From NCBI RefSeq assembly GCF_014196925.1, contig NZ_JACIEN010000003.1, forward strand, positions 558,001-622,000: a stretch of DNA of 64,000 nucleotides. The letters are read 5' to 3'. This stretch comes from Chelatococcus caeni (GTDB lineage: Bacteria > Pseudomonadota > Alphaproteobacteria > Rhizobiales > Beijerinckiaceae). The notes below the pieces were generated by a model. The model was not told where the DNA came from, searched no databases, and was given only the letters and a program-made list of their open reading frames with translations. Shown here one piece after another: positions 18,272-28,095 of the stretch. The translations under genes were made by a program, and so were the position numbers. The stretch's first letter is position 1, and every line of letters begins with the position of its first letter.

Positions 18272-20250
18272 CAGAATGCCTGCCCCAGGCTGATGTAGAG
18301 GCCGAAGGGCGGATCGCCCCTCTCCCTGTTGAGACCACGGGCGATATCGAGCCTCAGCGGCCCGATGGCGGTATAGTAGCGCAGGCCGATGCCCGCCGAA
18401 TAGCGCATGGGTTCGTCGAAATCGGGATAGCTCGAGCGATAGGCCATGCCCGCATCGACGAAGGGCACGATGCCGATCGTGTCCGTCACCTTCATGCGCA
18501 GCTCAGCGGAAGCCTCAAGCACGCTGCGCCCGCCGATGGGCTGGCCGAAGACGTTCTTCGGCCCGAGGCTCTGGTAATCGTAGCCGCGCACGGACCCGCC
18601 GCCGCCGGCATAGAACCGGCGCGGCGGCGGGATGTCGCGGAGATCGGCCCCGATGAGGCTGCCGAACCCCACACGTCCTGCAAGCACGAAGCGCTCCGCG
18701 GCGTCGATCGCCCAGTAGCCGGAGAGGCTCGCCTTGACCATGGTCATATCCACCGTCGAACCAAGGAGGCTCGAGAACGGTTCCACCGTGACCGAGGCTC
18801 GGATGCCGCGCTTGGGATCGAGCTTGTCGTTGGTGCTGTCGTAGTCGACCTGCACCGGCACGCCGACGAGCGTATACCAGCGCCCGGTGTCGAAATCGGT
18901 GTCGTAGCCGCGCAGGTATTTGGCGCGCTCGATGTCGAGGCCGATCTGGCCCGACCACTCCCGCGTGAAACGCCGCTTGAGGGCGATAGCGCCGACGAAG
19001 CCCTGGCGCGAATAGCTCTCCGTCACCTCGCGCAGGTATGCCGCCTGCACGACGAGGTCGTCCTTCGCCGTGATGATGCCCGGCTTGGTGAAGGTGGCGC
19101 CGAAGCGGTAGCCGACCTTGTCCTGCCACTCGGCCTTCTTGCCGGTCACGCCGATCGTGTTGATGTCGGTGCCCGACACCTGGGCGTCGAGGCGCAGCCG
19201 CTCGGCTCCGCCGAAGAGGTTGCGGTGCCCCCAATAGGCGTTGATGCCCGGCCCCTCGGTCGTCGAATATTTCGCGCCGAAGCCGATGAAGCGCCGCGCC
19301 CGCTCCTGCACCTCGATGGTGATGGGCAGGGTGCCGTCGGGATCGAGCGCATCGCCCTCGCGGATGCGCACCGAGCTGAAGACGTCGTATTCGCCGAGAT
19401 CGCGCCTCAGATCGGCCAGAGGCTCGGGCGAGAAGAGGTCGCCGGTCTTGAACGGCACCCGCTCCTCGACGAAGGAGGGATCGAGCCGCTCGGTGCCCTG
19501 GACCGTCACCCGGCCGAAACGCGCCTTGCGCCCGGGCGCGACGAAGAAGGTCACGTCCATCGTGCGGGTCGCGTGGTCGACCACCGCCTCCCGCCGCGGC
19601 ACGGCGGCGAAGGCGTAGCCTTCTTCGCGTAGGGCCGCGACGATGGCCCGCTCGCCGGCGAGCACGGCCGCGCTCTGGGCCGGCTCTCCCGGCACGAGCT
19701 TGGCCGCGGCCCAGCCGGCGGGCGGCGCGAGGGGCCGCCCCGTCGCTTCATCGACGACGGCAAGGCGCGAGAAGGTGAAGCGCGGCCCGAAGGTGATCGT
19801 GACGCGCACCGGCACCGAGCCGCGGGTGCGGATGGCATCGATGCGCTGCGGGGCCTGCGGCGAGGATACGTCGACGCCCGCCACGGTGATGTCGACGCGC
19901 GGCTGGTAATAGCCGAAGGCCGACAGCGCGCCGAGGAACTGCTGCTTGTCGCCCTCGGCGCGCCTTTGCAGGCCGACGCCACCCGAGGGCGGGTCGTTCT
20001 TCAGCTTCTCGAGGTTGGACAGTTCCTTCAGCCGGTCGCCGAGATCCTCGGTGTCTCCGCGGAAATCGAAGGTGACGTCGTAGGTGACCGGGTCGGGAAC
20101 GGGAAAGGCCGGCCCCTCCTCCTTCTCCTCGGCACCGAAGAGGCGCGCGAAGAAGCCGGGCCGTTCGCCGGCCTGCGCCTCGACCACCATGAGGACGAGC
20201 GCCAGCGCGGTGCCGGCGGCGAGCCAACCACACCACGGCGGGCGGCCCAT
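18271..20250 (-). CDS. tamA: Translocation and assembly module protein TamA (BamA superfamily)
   Basis: Outer-membrane protein of about 659 residues, N-terminal signal peptide followed by POTRA domains and a C-terminal 16-strand barrel. The chosen start, ATG 20250, directly begins a typical signal peptide (MGRPPWCGWLAAGTALALVL, cleavage near AQAGE); the frame extends 12 codons further upstream. The barrel contains the G-x-x-R-G-Y-type lid motif (GGSVRGYDYQSLGP) and a C-terminal phenylalanine (ISLGQAF) read by the BAM machinery. It works with TamB, encoded immediately downstream. Confidence 0.94.
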   Translation of the reverse strand: MGRPPWCGWLAAGTALALVLMVVEAQAGERPGFFARLFGAEEKEEGPAFPVPDPVTYDVTFDFRGDTEDLGDRLKELSNLEKLKNDPPSGGVGLQRRAEGDKQQFLGALSAFGYYQPRVDITVAGVDVSSPQAPQRIDAIRTRGSVPVRVTITFGPRFTFSRLAVVDEATGRPLAPPAGWAAAKLVPGEPAQSAAVLAGERAIVAALREEGYAFAAVPRREAVVDHATRTMDVTFFVAPGRKARFGRVTVQGTERLDPSFVEERVPFKTGDLFSPEPLADLRRDLGEYDVFSSVRIREGDALDPDGTLPITIEVQERARRFIGFGAKYSTTEGPGINAYWGHRNLFGGAERLRLDAQVSGTDINTIGVTGKKAEWQDKVGYRFGATFTKPGIITAKDDLVVQAAYLREVTESYSRQGFVGAIALKRRFTREWSGQIGLDIERAKYLRGYDTDFDTGRWYTLVGVPVQVDYDSTNDKLDPKRGIRASVTVEPFSSLLGSTVDMTMVKASLSGYWAIDAAERFVLAGRVGFGSLIGADLRDIPPPRRFYAGGGGSVRGYDYQSLGPKNVFGQPIGGRSVLEASAELRMKVTDTIGIVPFVDAGMAYRSSYPDFDEPMRYSAGIGLRYYTAIGPLRLDIARGLNRERGDPPFGLYISLGQAF

Positions 20251-20405
20251 GCCGCCCCTCTCTTCCTGTGGCAACCGGATACGCAATACGTTTCAGCCGC
20301 TTCCGCGGCCTCCTTCGCCTCCCTGAGTCCCGCTATACCCGCCGGATTGCGCCGTTATCGAGGCACACAGGCCGGCTGCATGGCAGCACGCGCATATTCC
20401 CAGGC

Positions 20406-20429
20406 ATTCTGCACGATATCGTGCAGAAT
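20406..20429. promoter_or_regulatory. 24-bp perfect palindrome between the RraA-like gene and tamA
   Basis: The half-site ATTCTGCACGAT is followed immediately by its exact reverse complement, giving a 24-bp perfect palindrome. It lies 26 bp after the stop of the RraA-like gene and about 156 bp before the tamA start. On either strand it lacks a following T-run, so a homodimer-binding operator is more likely than a terminator. The binding protein is not known. Confidence 0.5.
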
Positions 20430-20454
20430 TTGCTAACGATGCTGGGCGTTGAGC

Positions 20455-21171
20455 TCAGCCCTCGCCGCCATTCGCCGCCAGAAAGGCCTCGTAGCGGGCC
20501 TTGTTGGCCTCGTTCGGCGGGTAGAGGCCCGGCAGCGCGGCGCCGCCCTCGACCTCCCGCATGATCCAGCCTTCCAGCTTCTCCTGCGCCACGGCGGCCT
20601 TGACCACGTCGCCGAGCAGCGCGCGGGGAATGAGCACGGCCCCGTCGTCATCCGCCACCACGACATCGTCGGGGAAGACGGCGACGCCGCCGCAGGCGAC
20701 CGGCTCCTGCCAGCCGACGAAGGTGAGGCCCGCGACCGAAGGCGGCGCGGCCGCACCCTGGCACCACACCTGAAGGCCCGTGCCGAGCACCCCGGCCAGG
20801 TCGCGCACGACGCCGTCCGTGACGAGGGCGGCGACGCCCCGCTTCTGCATGCGCGCGCACAGGATGTCGCCGAAGATGCCGGCACCGGTGACGCCCATGG
20901 CATCGACGACGGCCACCGCGCCCTCCGGCATCGCCTCGATGGCGGCGCGGGTGGAGGTGGGGGAGGACCAGGATTCCGGCGTCGCGAGATCCTCCCGCGC
21001 CGGCACGAAGCGCAGCGTGAAGGCCGGGCCGACGACGCGCTTCTGCCCCGGCACGAGCGGGCGCGTGCCGCGCATCCACACATTGCGCAGCCCCTTCTTG
21101 AGGAGAACGGTGGTCAGCGTGGCGGTGGAGACTTCGGCGAGGGCGGCGGCAACGGCGGGGTCGAGGCTCAT
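20455..21171 (-). CDS. RraA-like family protein (4-hydroxy-4-methyl-2-oxoglutarate aldolase fold)
   Basis: A 238-residue member of the RraA/HMG-aldolase fold. The signature region runs FGDILCARMQKRGVAALVTD then GVVRDLAGVLGT (about 129-160), which supplies the G-x3-D...R-D residues used by metal-dependent class II pyruvate aldolases of this group. A true RraA (RNase E inhibitor) is shorter, about 160 residues, so an aldolase or decarboxylase function is more likely. ATG 21171 is preferred because AGGA sits 6 nt upstream; the frame is open further. It is divergent from the urate oxidase gene, with about 225 bp between them. Confidence 0.82.
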   Translation of the reverse strand: MSLDPAVAAALAEVSTATLTTVLLKKGLRNVWMRGTRPLVPGQKRVVGPAFTLRFVPAREDLATPESWSSPTSTRAAIEAMPEGAVAVVDAMGVTGAGIFGDILCARMQKRGVAALVTDGVVRDLAGVLGTGLQVWCQGAAAPPSVAGLTFVGWQEPVACGGVAVFPDDVVVADDDGAVLIPRALLGDVVKAAVAQEKLEGWIMREVEGGAALPGLYPPNEANKARYEAFLAANGGEG

Positions 21172-21331
21172 GGCGGTCCTGTGCAGCTTCGCGAGGCCCG
21201 GCGTGCGGCGGGCGGGAGCGCGAGTCATAGGCCGGGCACGAGCCCCTAGGCAACCACCGCAGCTCCGCACCGGATGCAGGGCGATCCACGCACGCCCGGC
21301 ATCCGAGGCAACGGAACCGCGCTTGCCGAGC

Positions 21332-21347
21332 TGGCACGCCCCATGCA
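21332..21347 (+). promoter_or_regulatory. Candidate sigma-54 promoter of puuD
   Basis: TGGCACG-CCCC-ATGCA matches the -24/-12 consensus TGGCACG-N4-TTGC with one mismatch. It has the required GG at 21333-21334, ten bases, then GC at 21345-21346. Transcription would start near 21358, about 40 nt before the puuD ATG. Sigma-54 control would fit nitrogen-regulated use of urate. An upstream NtrC site was not identified. Confidence 0.5.
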
Positions 21348-21396
21348 GGCTGATGCCGCCCCGCCGGACGGGCGGGCGATTCACCGGGAGCTGGGC

Positions 21397-22608
21397 ATGG
21401 GGGCAATCGTCTGGGAATGGCTCAATTTCGGCGTGCGCTGGCTGCACGTCATCGCCGGCATCGCCTGGATTGGCTCGTCATTCTATTTCGTGCACCTCGA
21501 CCTCAGCCTCAAGCCGCGTGAGGGCCTGCCGAAGGAAGCCTATGGTGAGGCCTGGCAGGTGCACGGCGGCGGCTTCTACAGCATGGTGAAATATCTCGTC
21601 GCGCCGCAATCGATGCCGGACGAGCTGACCTGGTTCAAATGGGAGGCCTATACCACCTGGCTCTCCGGCGCGGCGCTGATGGTGCTCGTCTATTACATGG
21701 GCGCCGAGCTCTATCTCATCGATGCCGACGTCCTGCCCCTGCCCGCCTGGGCGGCAATCGCCCTCTCCGTGGGCGGCCTCGCGCTCGGCTGGCTCATCTA
21801 TGACGGCCTGTGCCGCTCGCCGCTCGGCCGCAACGACACCCATCTCGCCCTCGCCGGCTTCGTCTTCCTCGTCGCGCTCGCCTACGGCTTCGGCCTCGTC
21901 TTCTCCGGGCGCGGCGCCTTCATGCAGATGGGCGCGCTCATCGGCACGATGATGGTGGCGAACGTCTTCCTCGTCATCATCCCCAACCAGCGCAAGGTGG
22001 TGGCGGCGCTGATCGCCGGCGAGACGCCGGACCCCACCCTCGGCGCCAAGGGCAAGCAGCGCTCGCTGCACAACAACTACCTGACGCTGCCGGTCGTCTT
22101 CGTCATGATCGGCAACCACTATCCGCTCGCCTTCGCGACGCAATATGCCTGGGCCATCCTCGCCTCAGTCATCGTCATGGGCGCGCTCATCCGCCATTTC
22201 TTCAACACCATGCACAAGACGGGCGAGATGAAGACGTGGCCGTGGTTCGCCTCCGCCCTGCTCCTCCTCCTCGTCATGTTCCTGAGCGCGCTCGGGCCGA
22301 AGGGCCCCGTGCGCGGCACCATGGACGCCGCCGCGCCGGCCGGCCCGGTCACCTTCGCCCGCGTGGAGGAGATCGTCACCAGCCGCTGCAGCATGTGCCA
22401 CGCGATGGAGCCGGTGTGGGACGGCGTCGTCGTGCCGCCGAAGAACGTGCTCCTCGAAACGGGTGACGAGATCCGCCTGCGCGCCCACGACATCGCCATG
22501 CAGGCCGCCTTCACCGGCGCCATGCCGCCCGGCAACGTCACGCAGATGACACCCGAAGAACGGGCCGTGCTGGCGCACTGGTTCGAAGGTGGTGCGGCGG
22601 GGCAGTAA
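21397..22608 (+). CDS. puuD: Membrane urate oxidase with C-terminal cytochrome c domain (PuuD)
   Basis: Oxidises urate at the cytoplasmic membrane, feeding electrons to a c-type haem instead of oxygen, as first described for PuuD-type cytochrome-linked urate oxidases. The 403-residue protein has an N-terminal membrane domain (about eight helices, starting EWLNFGVRWLHVIAGIAWIG). A periplasmic cytochrome c domain follows, with the haem site C331-S-M-C334-H335 and a likely axial Met376 in GAMPPGN. ATG 21397 is chosen because GGGAG lies 6 nt upstream; longer in-frame starts lack this. Other purine-catabolism genes are not in the window. It converges on the EEP-family gene. Confidence 0.92.
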   Translation: MGAIVWEWLNFGVRWLHVIAGIAWIGSSFYFVHLDLSLKPREGLPKEAYGEAWQVHGGGFYSMVKYLVAPQSMPDELTWFKWEAYTTWLSGAALMVLVYYMGAELYLIDADVLPLPAWAAIALSVGGLALGWLIYDGLCRSPLGRNDTHLALAGFVFLVALAYGFGLVFSGRGAFMQMGALIGTMMVANVFLVIIPNQRKVVAALIAGETPDPTLGAKGKQRSLHNNYLTLPVVFVMIGNHYPLAFATQYAWAILASVIVMGALIRHFFNTMHKTGEMKTWPWFASALLLLLVMFLSALGPKGPVRGTMDAAAPAGPVTFARVEEIVTSRCSMCHAMEPVWDGVVVPPKNVLLETGDEIRLRAHDIAMQAAFTGAMPPGNVTQMTPEERAVLAHWFEGGAAGQ

Positions 22609-22652
22609 ACCGGCGGCGATCACCGAACGGCTGTCTCGCAAGCGCACGCCAG

Positions 22653-22813
22653 TCCCCCTCCCCCCGCCTGCGGCGGGGAGGGGTTAGGGGTGGGGGGCGC
22701 CGCCGCCCACCGGACGGCGACCGAACATGATCGCCGATGCTCCCGGTTCCAATCCCATCTGACGGGCGGGACCGCCCCCGCCCCAGCCCTCCCCGCCACG
22801 TCGTGGGGGGAGG
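22653..22813. repeat. GC-rich palindromic intergenic repeats
   Basis: Two C/G-rich inverted repeats lie between the convergent puuD and EEP-family genes. The first (about 22653-22697) pairs CTCCCCCCGCC with GGCGGGGAG and continues into GGGTTAGGGGTGGGG. The second (about 22787-22813) pairs CCTCCCC with GGGGGAGG. Such elements are frequent between genes in this bacterial group and could also terminate either transcript. Confidence 0.6.
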
Positions 22814-22821
22814 AAGTACCT

Positions 22822-23871
22822 TCAGCCCTGCCGCGGGCGGACGTCGGCCACGACGAGGTCGTGGTCGGAGATGGCGCTGCCGGCCGCATCGACCGCCGGC
22901 ACCGTTGCCGGATCGGCCACGGCGACGCCGCGGCAGAACAGCCAGTCGAGCCGGGTGAACGGCGCCTCGGGCGTGCCGTCCGGCCGCGTGCGCAGGCTGA
23001 CGTGGCGCGTATTGCAGGCCTGCCAGGCGAAACCGGCGGCGCGCATCTCGGCAAAGAGCGGCTCGGCCTCCTCGACGGCATCGAGCGGCAGTTCCGCGCC
23101 GGCCGGGCCGACGGGCAGCGCGTTGGTGTTGAGGTCCCCGCCGATGACGACCGGCCCCCCCGGCGCCAGGTCCTCCACCGCGGCGAGCAGGCGCCGCGCC
23201 TGGGCTGCGCGGTCCGCGGCGTCGCTGTTGCTTTCGAGGTGGACGGAGACGGCGAGCAGCTCGCCAGCCGCCGCCGCGACACGGGCGGCAACCGCCATGC
23301 GCCCGCCGAGCCGCCGCTGCCCGACCTCTGCCCCTGCGAACCACCGCCCGCCGTCGTCGAGGCGGATCACCGCCGCGTCGCGGAACGGCAGCCGCGACAG
23401 GATAGCATTGCCGTGCAGGCCGACCGCATTGGTCTGCCCCGCGTGCCAGACGCGCTCGCGCGTGTCGCCGAGCCCGAGCTCGACGAATTCCGTGCCGAAG
23501 GCGTAGCCCATGCCGAGCGCATCGGCGAGGAGCCGCACGGTGTGGACATTGCCCGATCGCGCCATGCCGATGTCCATCTCCGACAGGAGGACGACATCGG
23601 CATCGACCTGCCGGAGCAGCACGACGGACGCCTCGTGGTACTTGCAGCGCTCCGCATTCCACGCCGCGACGCGCAGGGTCGTGGCGGCGCCCGTGACCGC
23701 CGCCAGGGGCCGCATCTCGATGGCGTTGAGCGCCGGCAGGTCAGCCGCGATGCGGTCATGCTCCGCTTTGACGGCCGGCACGCGCCGCGCCTCGTCCAGG
23801 ATGCCGTAGCCCGGCCCGCGCAGCTCGGCGGTGGTCGCGGTGACGAGGCGCTCCAGGGTGGTGATGGTCAT
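22822..23871 (-). CDS. Endonuclease/exonuclease/phosphatase (EEP) family hydrolase
   Basis: A 349-residue Mg-dependent phosphoesterase of the EEP superfamily. Motifs in order are WNAERCKYHEA (metal-binding N and E, about 70-80), SEMDIG (about 97-102), VSVHLESNSDA (catalytic His, about 216-226), GGDLNTNALP (D-x-N, about 247-256) and the terminal SDHDLVVADV (about 335-344). The substrate could be nucleic acid, phospholipid head group or inositol phosphate; nothing nearby decides. No signal peptide is seen, so it is probably cytoplasmic. It is a single-gene unit converging on puuD. Confidence 0.85.
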   Translation of the reverse strand: MTITTLERLVTATTAELRGPGYGILDEARRVPAVKAEHDRIAADLPALNAIEMRPLAAVTGAATTLRVAAWNAERCKYHEASVVLLRQVDADVVLLSEMDIGMARSGNVHTVRLLADALGMGYAFGTEFVELGLGDTRERVWHAGQTNAVGLHGNAILSRLPFRDAAVIRLDDGGRWFAGAEVGQRRLGGRMAVAARVAAAAGELLAVSVHLESNSDAADRAAQARRLLAAVEDLAPGGPVVIGGDLNTNALPVGPAGAELPLDAVEEAEPLFAEMRAAGFAWQACNTRHVSLRTRPDGTPEAPFTRLDWLFCRGVAVADPATVPAVDAAGSAISDHDLVVADVRPRQG

Positions 23872-24008
23872 GATGGGATCACTTTCGGCGAGCTATTACC
23901 GGGAGGCGCGGAACACCGGCTGATGCCGGCTCTGGCGCGTCCTTATCGTCCGAGCGCATGTGTCGCACGGTATTTCCGCAAAGCAGACGCCGTGGCAAGC
24001 GAACCGCC

Positions 24009-24101
24009 CGTCATGGCCGGGCTCGTCCCGGCCATCCACATTTTGCCGCCTCGCACATGCCTCGAGGCGTGGATGCCCGCGACGAGCGCGGGCATGACGG
24101 C
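24009..24101. repeat. Two-hairpin intergenic repeat, copy A
   Basis: About 93 bp bounded by CGTCATGG and CATGACGG. It holds two hairpins: GGCCGGGCTCGTCCCGGCC and a GCCCGCGACGAGCGCGGGC stem, joined by a variable middle. The same layout occurs at 33604-33694 and, inverted, at 54889-54976. Such copies are dispersed in many alphaproteobacterial genomes. Confidence 0.85.
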
Positions 24102-24124
24102 AGGTGGTACCGCCCGTCACCACT

Positions 24125-25048
24125 TCACGCGGCGACGGCGGCCTTCTCGTCGGCGAGGGCGGCAAGGCCGCGGGCGCGGGCGAGGCAGGCCGGCAGCTCA
24201 GGGTTGAAGCGCTCGGTGATCTCCATGATCATGGTCGTGCCGGCCGGGAAGGTGAGTTCCGCAAAGATCTCCTCCCACGGGATGTCGCCCCAGCCGAGCG
24301 GCATGTGCAGGTCGCCGATGCCGAGCGCCATCGCCTCGCTCGGGTGGAAGAAGCGCGTCATCGTATAGGGGCGGCCGAAGGAATCGTGCACGTGCAGGTG
24401 GCCGGCCACCGGCGCCATGGCGCGGATCTCCGCCCGCCAGTCGAGGCCGCGGCGCTTCGATTCGATATAGGCGTGGCTGAAATCGATGAGGGCGCAGAGG
24501 TTCGGATGGCCGATGGCGGCCACCGTCGCGGCAACCTCGGACGGCGTCTGGCGGTATTCGTCGTCGCCCATCGCGAAGATGTTCTCGAGCGCGATGCGCA
24601 CGCCATAGCCGCGGGCGACCTCGGCCATCTCGGCGAGCGCCTCGCGCTCCATGGCGTCGATCAGGCCCATCTCGCCGCGCGTCTTCATGGGCGCCATGCC
24701 GGAGTGATGCACGAGGACGCTCGCCCCGACACGGTCGCACAGCTCCAGCATCGCCCGCATCGCCGCCTTCTGGTACGGCAGGTTCACCGCATCCATGAAG
24801 TTCGAGCAGACGAGGCCGTGCACCGTGTAGCCGAGCTTGTAGCGCTTGGTGATCTCGACGAGCTTGCCGATCCGCTCGGGCAGCACGCGCCCGCCGGAGA
24901 CGAGGTCCTCGCTGTAGAGCGACAGTTCGGCGATGTCGGCGCCGAGGTCCGCATGGCGGGCGAGCGCCCGCTCCAGCACGGAGAGGTCGCCGGTGCCGTT
25001 GCCCGTGCAGAAGCCGACGCCGGCGATGATGTTGCTTGCTTGCGACAT
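24125..25048 (-). CDS. Sugar phosphate isomerase/epimerase-type TIM-barrel protein
   Basis: A 307-residue protein of the xylose isomerase-like TIM-barrel family (AP endonuclease 2 fold). Metal-binding residues are expected in VLVHHSG, RIALENIF (Glu), CALIDFSHAYIE (Asp/His), HLHVHDSFG and MIMEITERF, all visible. The second in-frame ATG (25048) is chosen; the first, at 25060, directly abuts the GAGGAGG ribosome site, leaving no spacing. It is the last gene of the ugp operon, 28 bp after ugpC, where a phosphodiesterase (UgpQ) is often found. It may isomerise or epimerise a sugar or polyol phosphate delivered by the transporter. Confidence 0.85.
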   Translation of the reverse strand: MSQASNIIAGVGFCTGNGTGDLSVLERALARHADLGADIAELSLYSEDLVSGGRVLPERIGKLVEITKRYKLGYTVHGLVCSNFMDAVNLPYQKAAMRAMLELCDRVGASVLVHHSGMAPMKTRGEMGLIDAMEREALAEMAEVARGYGVRIALENIFAMGDDEYRQTPSEVAATVAAIGHPNLCALIDFSHAYIESKRRGLDWRAEIRAMAPVAGHLHVHDSFGRPYTMTRFFHPSEAMALGIGDLHMPLGWGDIPWEEIFAELTFPAGTTMIMEITERFNPELPACLARARGLAALADEKAAVAA

Positions 25049-25076
25049 GATGCGTTCCATCCTCCTCGGGAATTAG

Positions 25077-26189
<1,113 letters not shown>

Positions 26190-26203
26190 GTCCTTGAGCT
26201 CCG

Positions 26204-27124
26204 TCACTTCTCGGTGGCGATGAGGCCGCGCACGAACCAGCGCTGCATCAGCGCCACGACCACGACCGGCGGCAGCATGACGATGAGCGCCGCCGCCATG
26301 GCAACGTTCCAGTCCGGTAGGCCGCCATAGGGGTTGGGCACCATCTGCTTGAGCTCGATGATGGCGGTGCCGTAGGTGCCCCGGTCCGTGGTGACGAGCA
26401 GCGGCCACAGGTACTGGTTCCAGGCGTAGACGAACATGATGGTGGCGAGCGCCAGCATGTTGGTGCGCGACAGCGGCATCAGGATCTCGACGAAGAAGCG
26501 GAAGGCCCCTGCCCCGTCCATCTTCGCAGCTTCGGCGAGTTCGTCCGGCACCGTCATGAAGAACTGCCGGTAAAGGAAGGTGCCGGTGGCGGTGGCGACC
26601 AGCGGCAGGATGAGCCCGACATAGGAGTTGAGCAGGTTCCACTGCAAAGACACTTCGACGCCGGACAGGACCGCGATGAGCGCGCTGATGCCGGTGACGT
26701 CGAGGATCGCCTGCAGCGGCGCGAGCGCGTTGGCCGCGACCGCATAGGTCGGCACGATGCGTACCTCGAGCGGCAGCATCAGCGTGACGAAGATGACCCA
26801 GAAGAAGATCATCCTGAGGCGGTAGTTGAAATAGACGATGGAGAAGGCGCTGAGCGCCGCGATCATCACCTTGCCCAGGGTGACGCCGGCCGCGAGGATG
26901 AAGCTGTTGGCGAGCTTGGTGCCGAAGTCTCCCCGCTGCCAGGCCGCGCCGAGATTGGTAAGAAGCTCGTCGCCGAGGGCGAAGCTGAAGGGGATGCGGT
27001 TGACCGCCTCGACGGTCTGCGTCGCCGCCGTGAAGGCCATCCACACCGGCAGCAGCACGACGAGGAGCCCGCCGATCATGATGGCGTAGGTGACGGCATT
27101 GAAGATGGGGGTGCGCTCGATCAT
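26204..27124 (-). CDS. ugpE: Carbohydrate ABC transporter permease UgpE (MalG type)
   Basis: Inner-membrane permease of 306 residues with six predicted helices. The EAA loop is [20 protein letters not shown], followed by [16 protein letters not shown], typical of MalG/UgpE. It pairs with UgpA to form the channel for periplasmic substrate delivered by UgpB. The ORF lies 10 bp after ugpA on the minus strand, inside a five-gene operon. The start at 27124 begins [16 protein letters not shown], a plausible cytoplasmic N-terminus followed by helix 1. Confidence 0.91.
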   Translation of the reverse strand: MIERTPIFNAVTYAIMIGGLLVVLLPVWMAFTAATQTVEAVNRIPFSFALGDELLTNLGAAWQRGDFGTKLANSFILAAGVTLGKVMIAALSAFSIVYFNYRLRMIFFWVIFVTLMLPLEVRIVPTYAVAANALAPLQAILDVTGISALIAVLSGVEVSLQWNLLNSYVGLILPLVATATGTFLYRQFFMTVPDELAEAAKMDGAGAFRFFVEILMPLSRTNMLALATIMFVYAWNQYLWPLLVTTDRGTYGTAIIELKQMVPNPYGGLPDWNVAMAAALIVMLPPVVVVALMQRWFVRGLIATEK

Positions 27125-27134
27125 CTCGCCCGCC

Positions 27135-28025
27135 TCACTTGTAGTGCACGCGCCGCTCCACCCAGCGAAACTGGATGAAGGTGAGCACCATGACGAGCAG
27201 CATGAGGATGATGCTCTGGGCCGCGGCGCCGGAATAGTCGAGGCCTTTGAAGCCGTCGGAATAGATCTTGTAGACGAGGAGGTTGGTGGCGTTGGCCGGC
27301 CCGCCCTCGGTGAGGATGTCGACGATGCCGAAGCTGTCCGGCCCGACGAAGCTCTCGGTGAGGTTGATGACGAGCAGGAAGAAGAAGGTCGGCGTCAGCA
27401 GCGGCAGCTGGATGTCGAGCATGCGCCTGAGCGGCCCGGCGCCGTCCATGGCGCTCGCCTCCATCAGCGCCCGCGGGATCGACTGCAGTGCCGCCAGCAG
27501 GAAGATGAAGTTGTAGCCGATCCACTTCCACGCGAAGCACAGGACGACGAGCGCCATCGCCTGGGCGCCATTGATCGACGGGTTCCACAGGCCCGGCCAC
27601 CACTGGTTGACGAAGGCGACGAGCCCCGTCTCGGGCGCGAAGATGAAGCGGAAGGCGAGGCTCACGGCCGGCGCCGCGACCGCATAGGGCCAGACGTAGA
27701 AGGAGCGGAAGCCCCTGGAGCCGCGCAGCTGCCGGTCGACGAAGAGGGCGAGGACGAGCGCCTGGGCGAGCGCCAGCGCCGTCGCCGCGAAGGCGAAGAC
27801 GCAGCTCGCCACGACCGACGACCAGTATTTGCCGTCCTTGAGCACAGCGGTGAAGTTCTCGAGGCCGACCCACTGGTTGCCGCCGCCCCAGGGCATCTCC
27901 AGCGTGAAGGCCCAGTAGAGCGCGGCGCCCGTCGGCCAGTAGAAGAAGACGAAGACGAGCAGCAGCTGCGGCAGGATGAGCAGGTAGGCGAGGCTGCCGG
28001 CCCTGAAGACGGCGCGCTTTTCCAT
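27135..28025 (-). CDS. ugpA: Carbohydrate ABC transporter permease UgpA (MalF type)
   Basis: Inner-membrane permease of 296 residues with six predicted helices, starting AVFRAGSLAYLLILPQLLLV. The EAA loop reads ALMEASAMDGAGPLRRMLDI followed by QLPLLTPTFFFLLV. ATG 28025 is preferred because GGAG lies about 9 nt upstream; the frame extends 15 codons further without a better site. It follows ugpB after 70 bp and precedes ugpE by 10 bp. Confidence 0.91.
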   Translation of the reverse strand: MEKRAVFRAGSLAYLLILPQLLLVFVFFYWPTGAALYWAFTLEMPWGGGNQWVGLENFTAVLKDGKYWSSVVASCVFAFAATALALAQALVLALFVDRQLRGSRGFRSFYVWPYAVAAPAVSLAFRFIFAPETGLVAFVNQWWPGLWNPSINGAQAMALVVLCFAWKWIGYNFIFLLAALQSIPRALMEASAMDGAGPLRRMLDIQLPLLTPTFFFLLVINLTESFVGPDSFGIVDILTEGGPANATNLLVYKIYSDGFKGLDYSGAAAQSIILMLLVMVLTFIQFRWVERRVHYK

Positions 28026-28095
28026 CGGGTTCGCTCCGGAGGCTCGACGCGGGGAACCGCGGCGCCGCATGGGCGCCGCGGCCGTTCGGCTGGCC

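Noticed and set aside
15914-18298. 794-codon plus-strand frame opposite tamB.
   Set aside because: Arg/Glu-rich shadow frame without recognisable domains.
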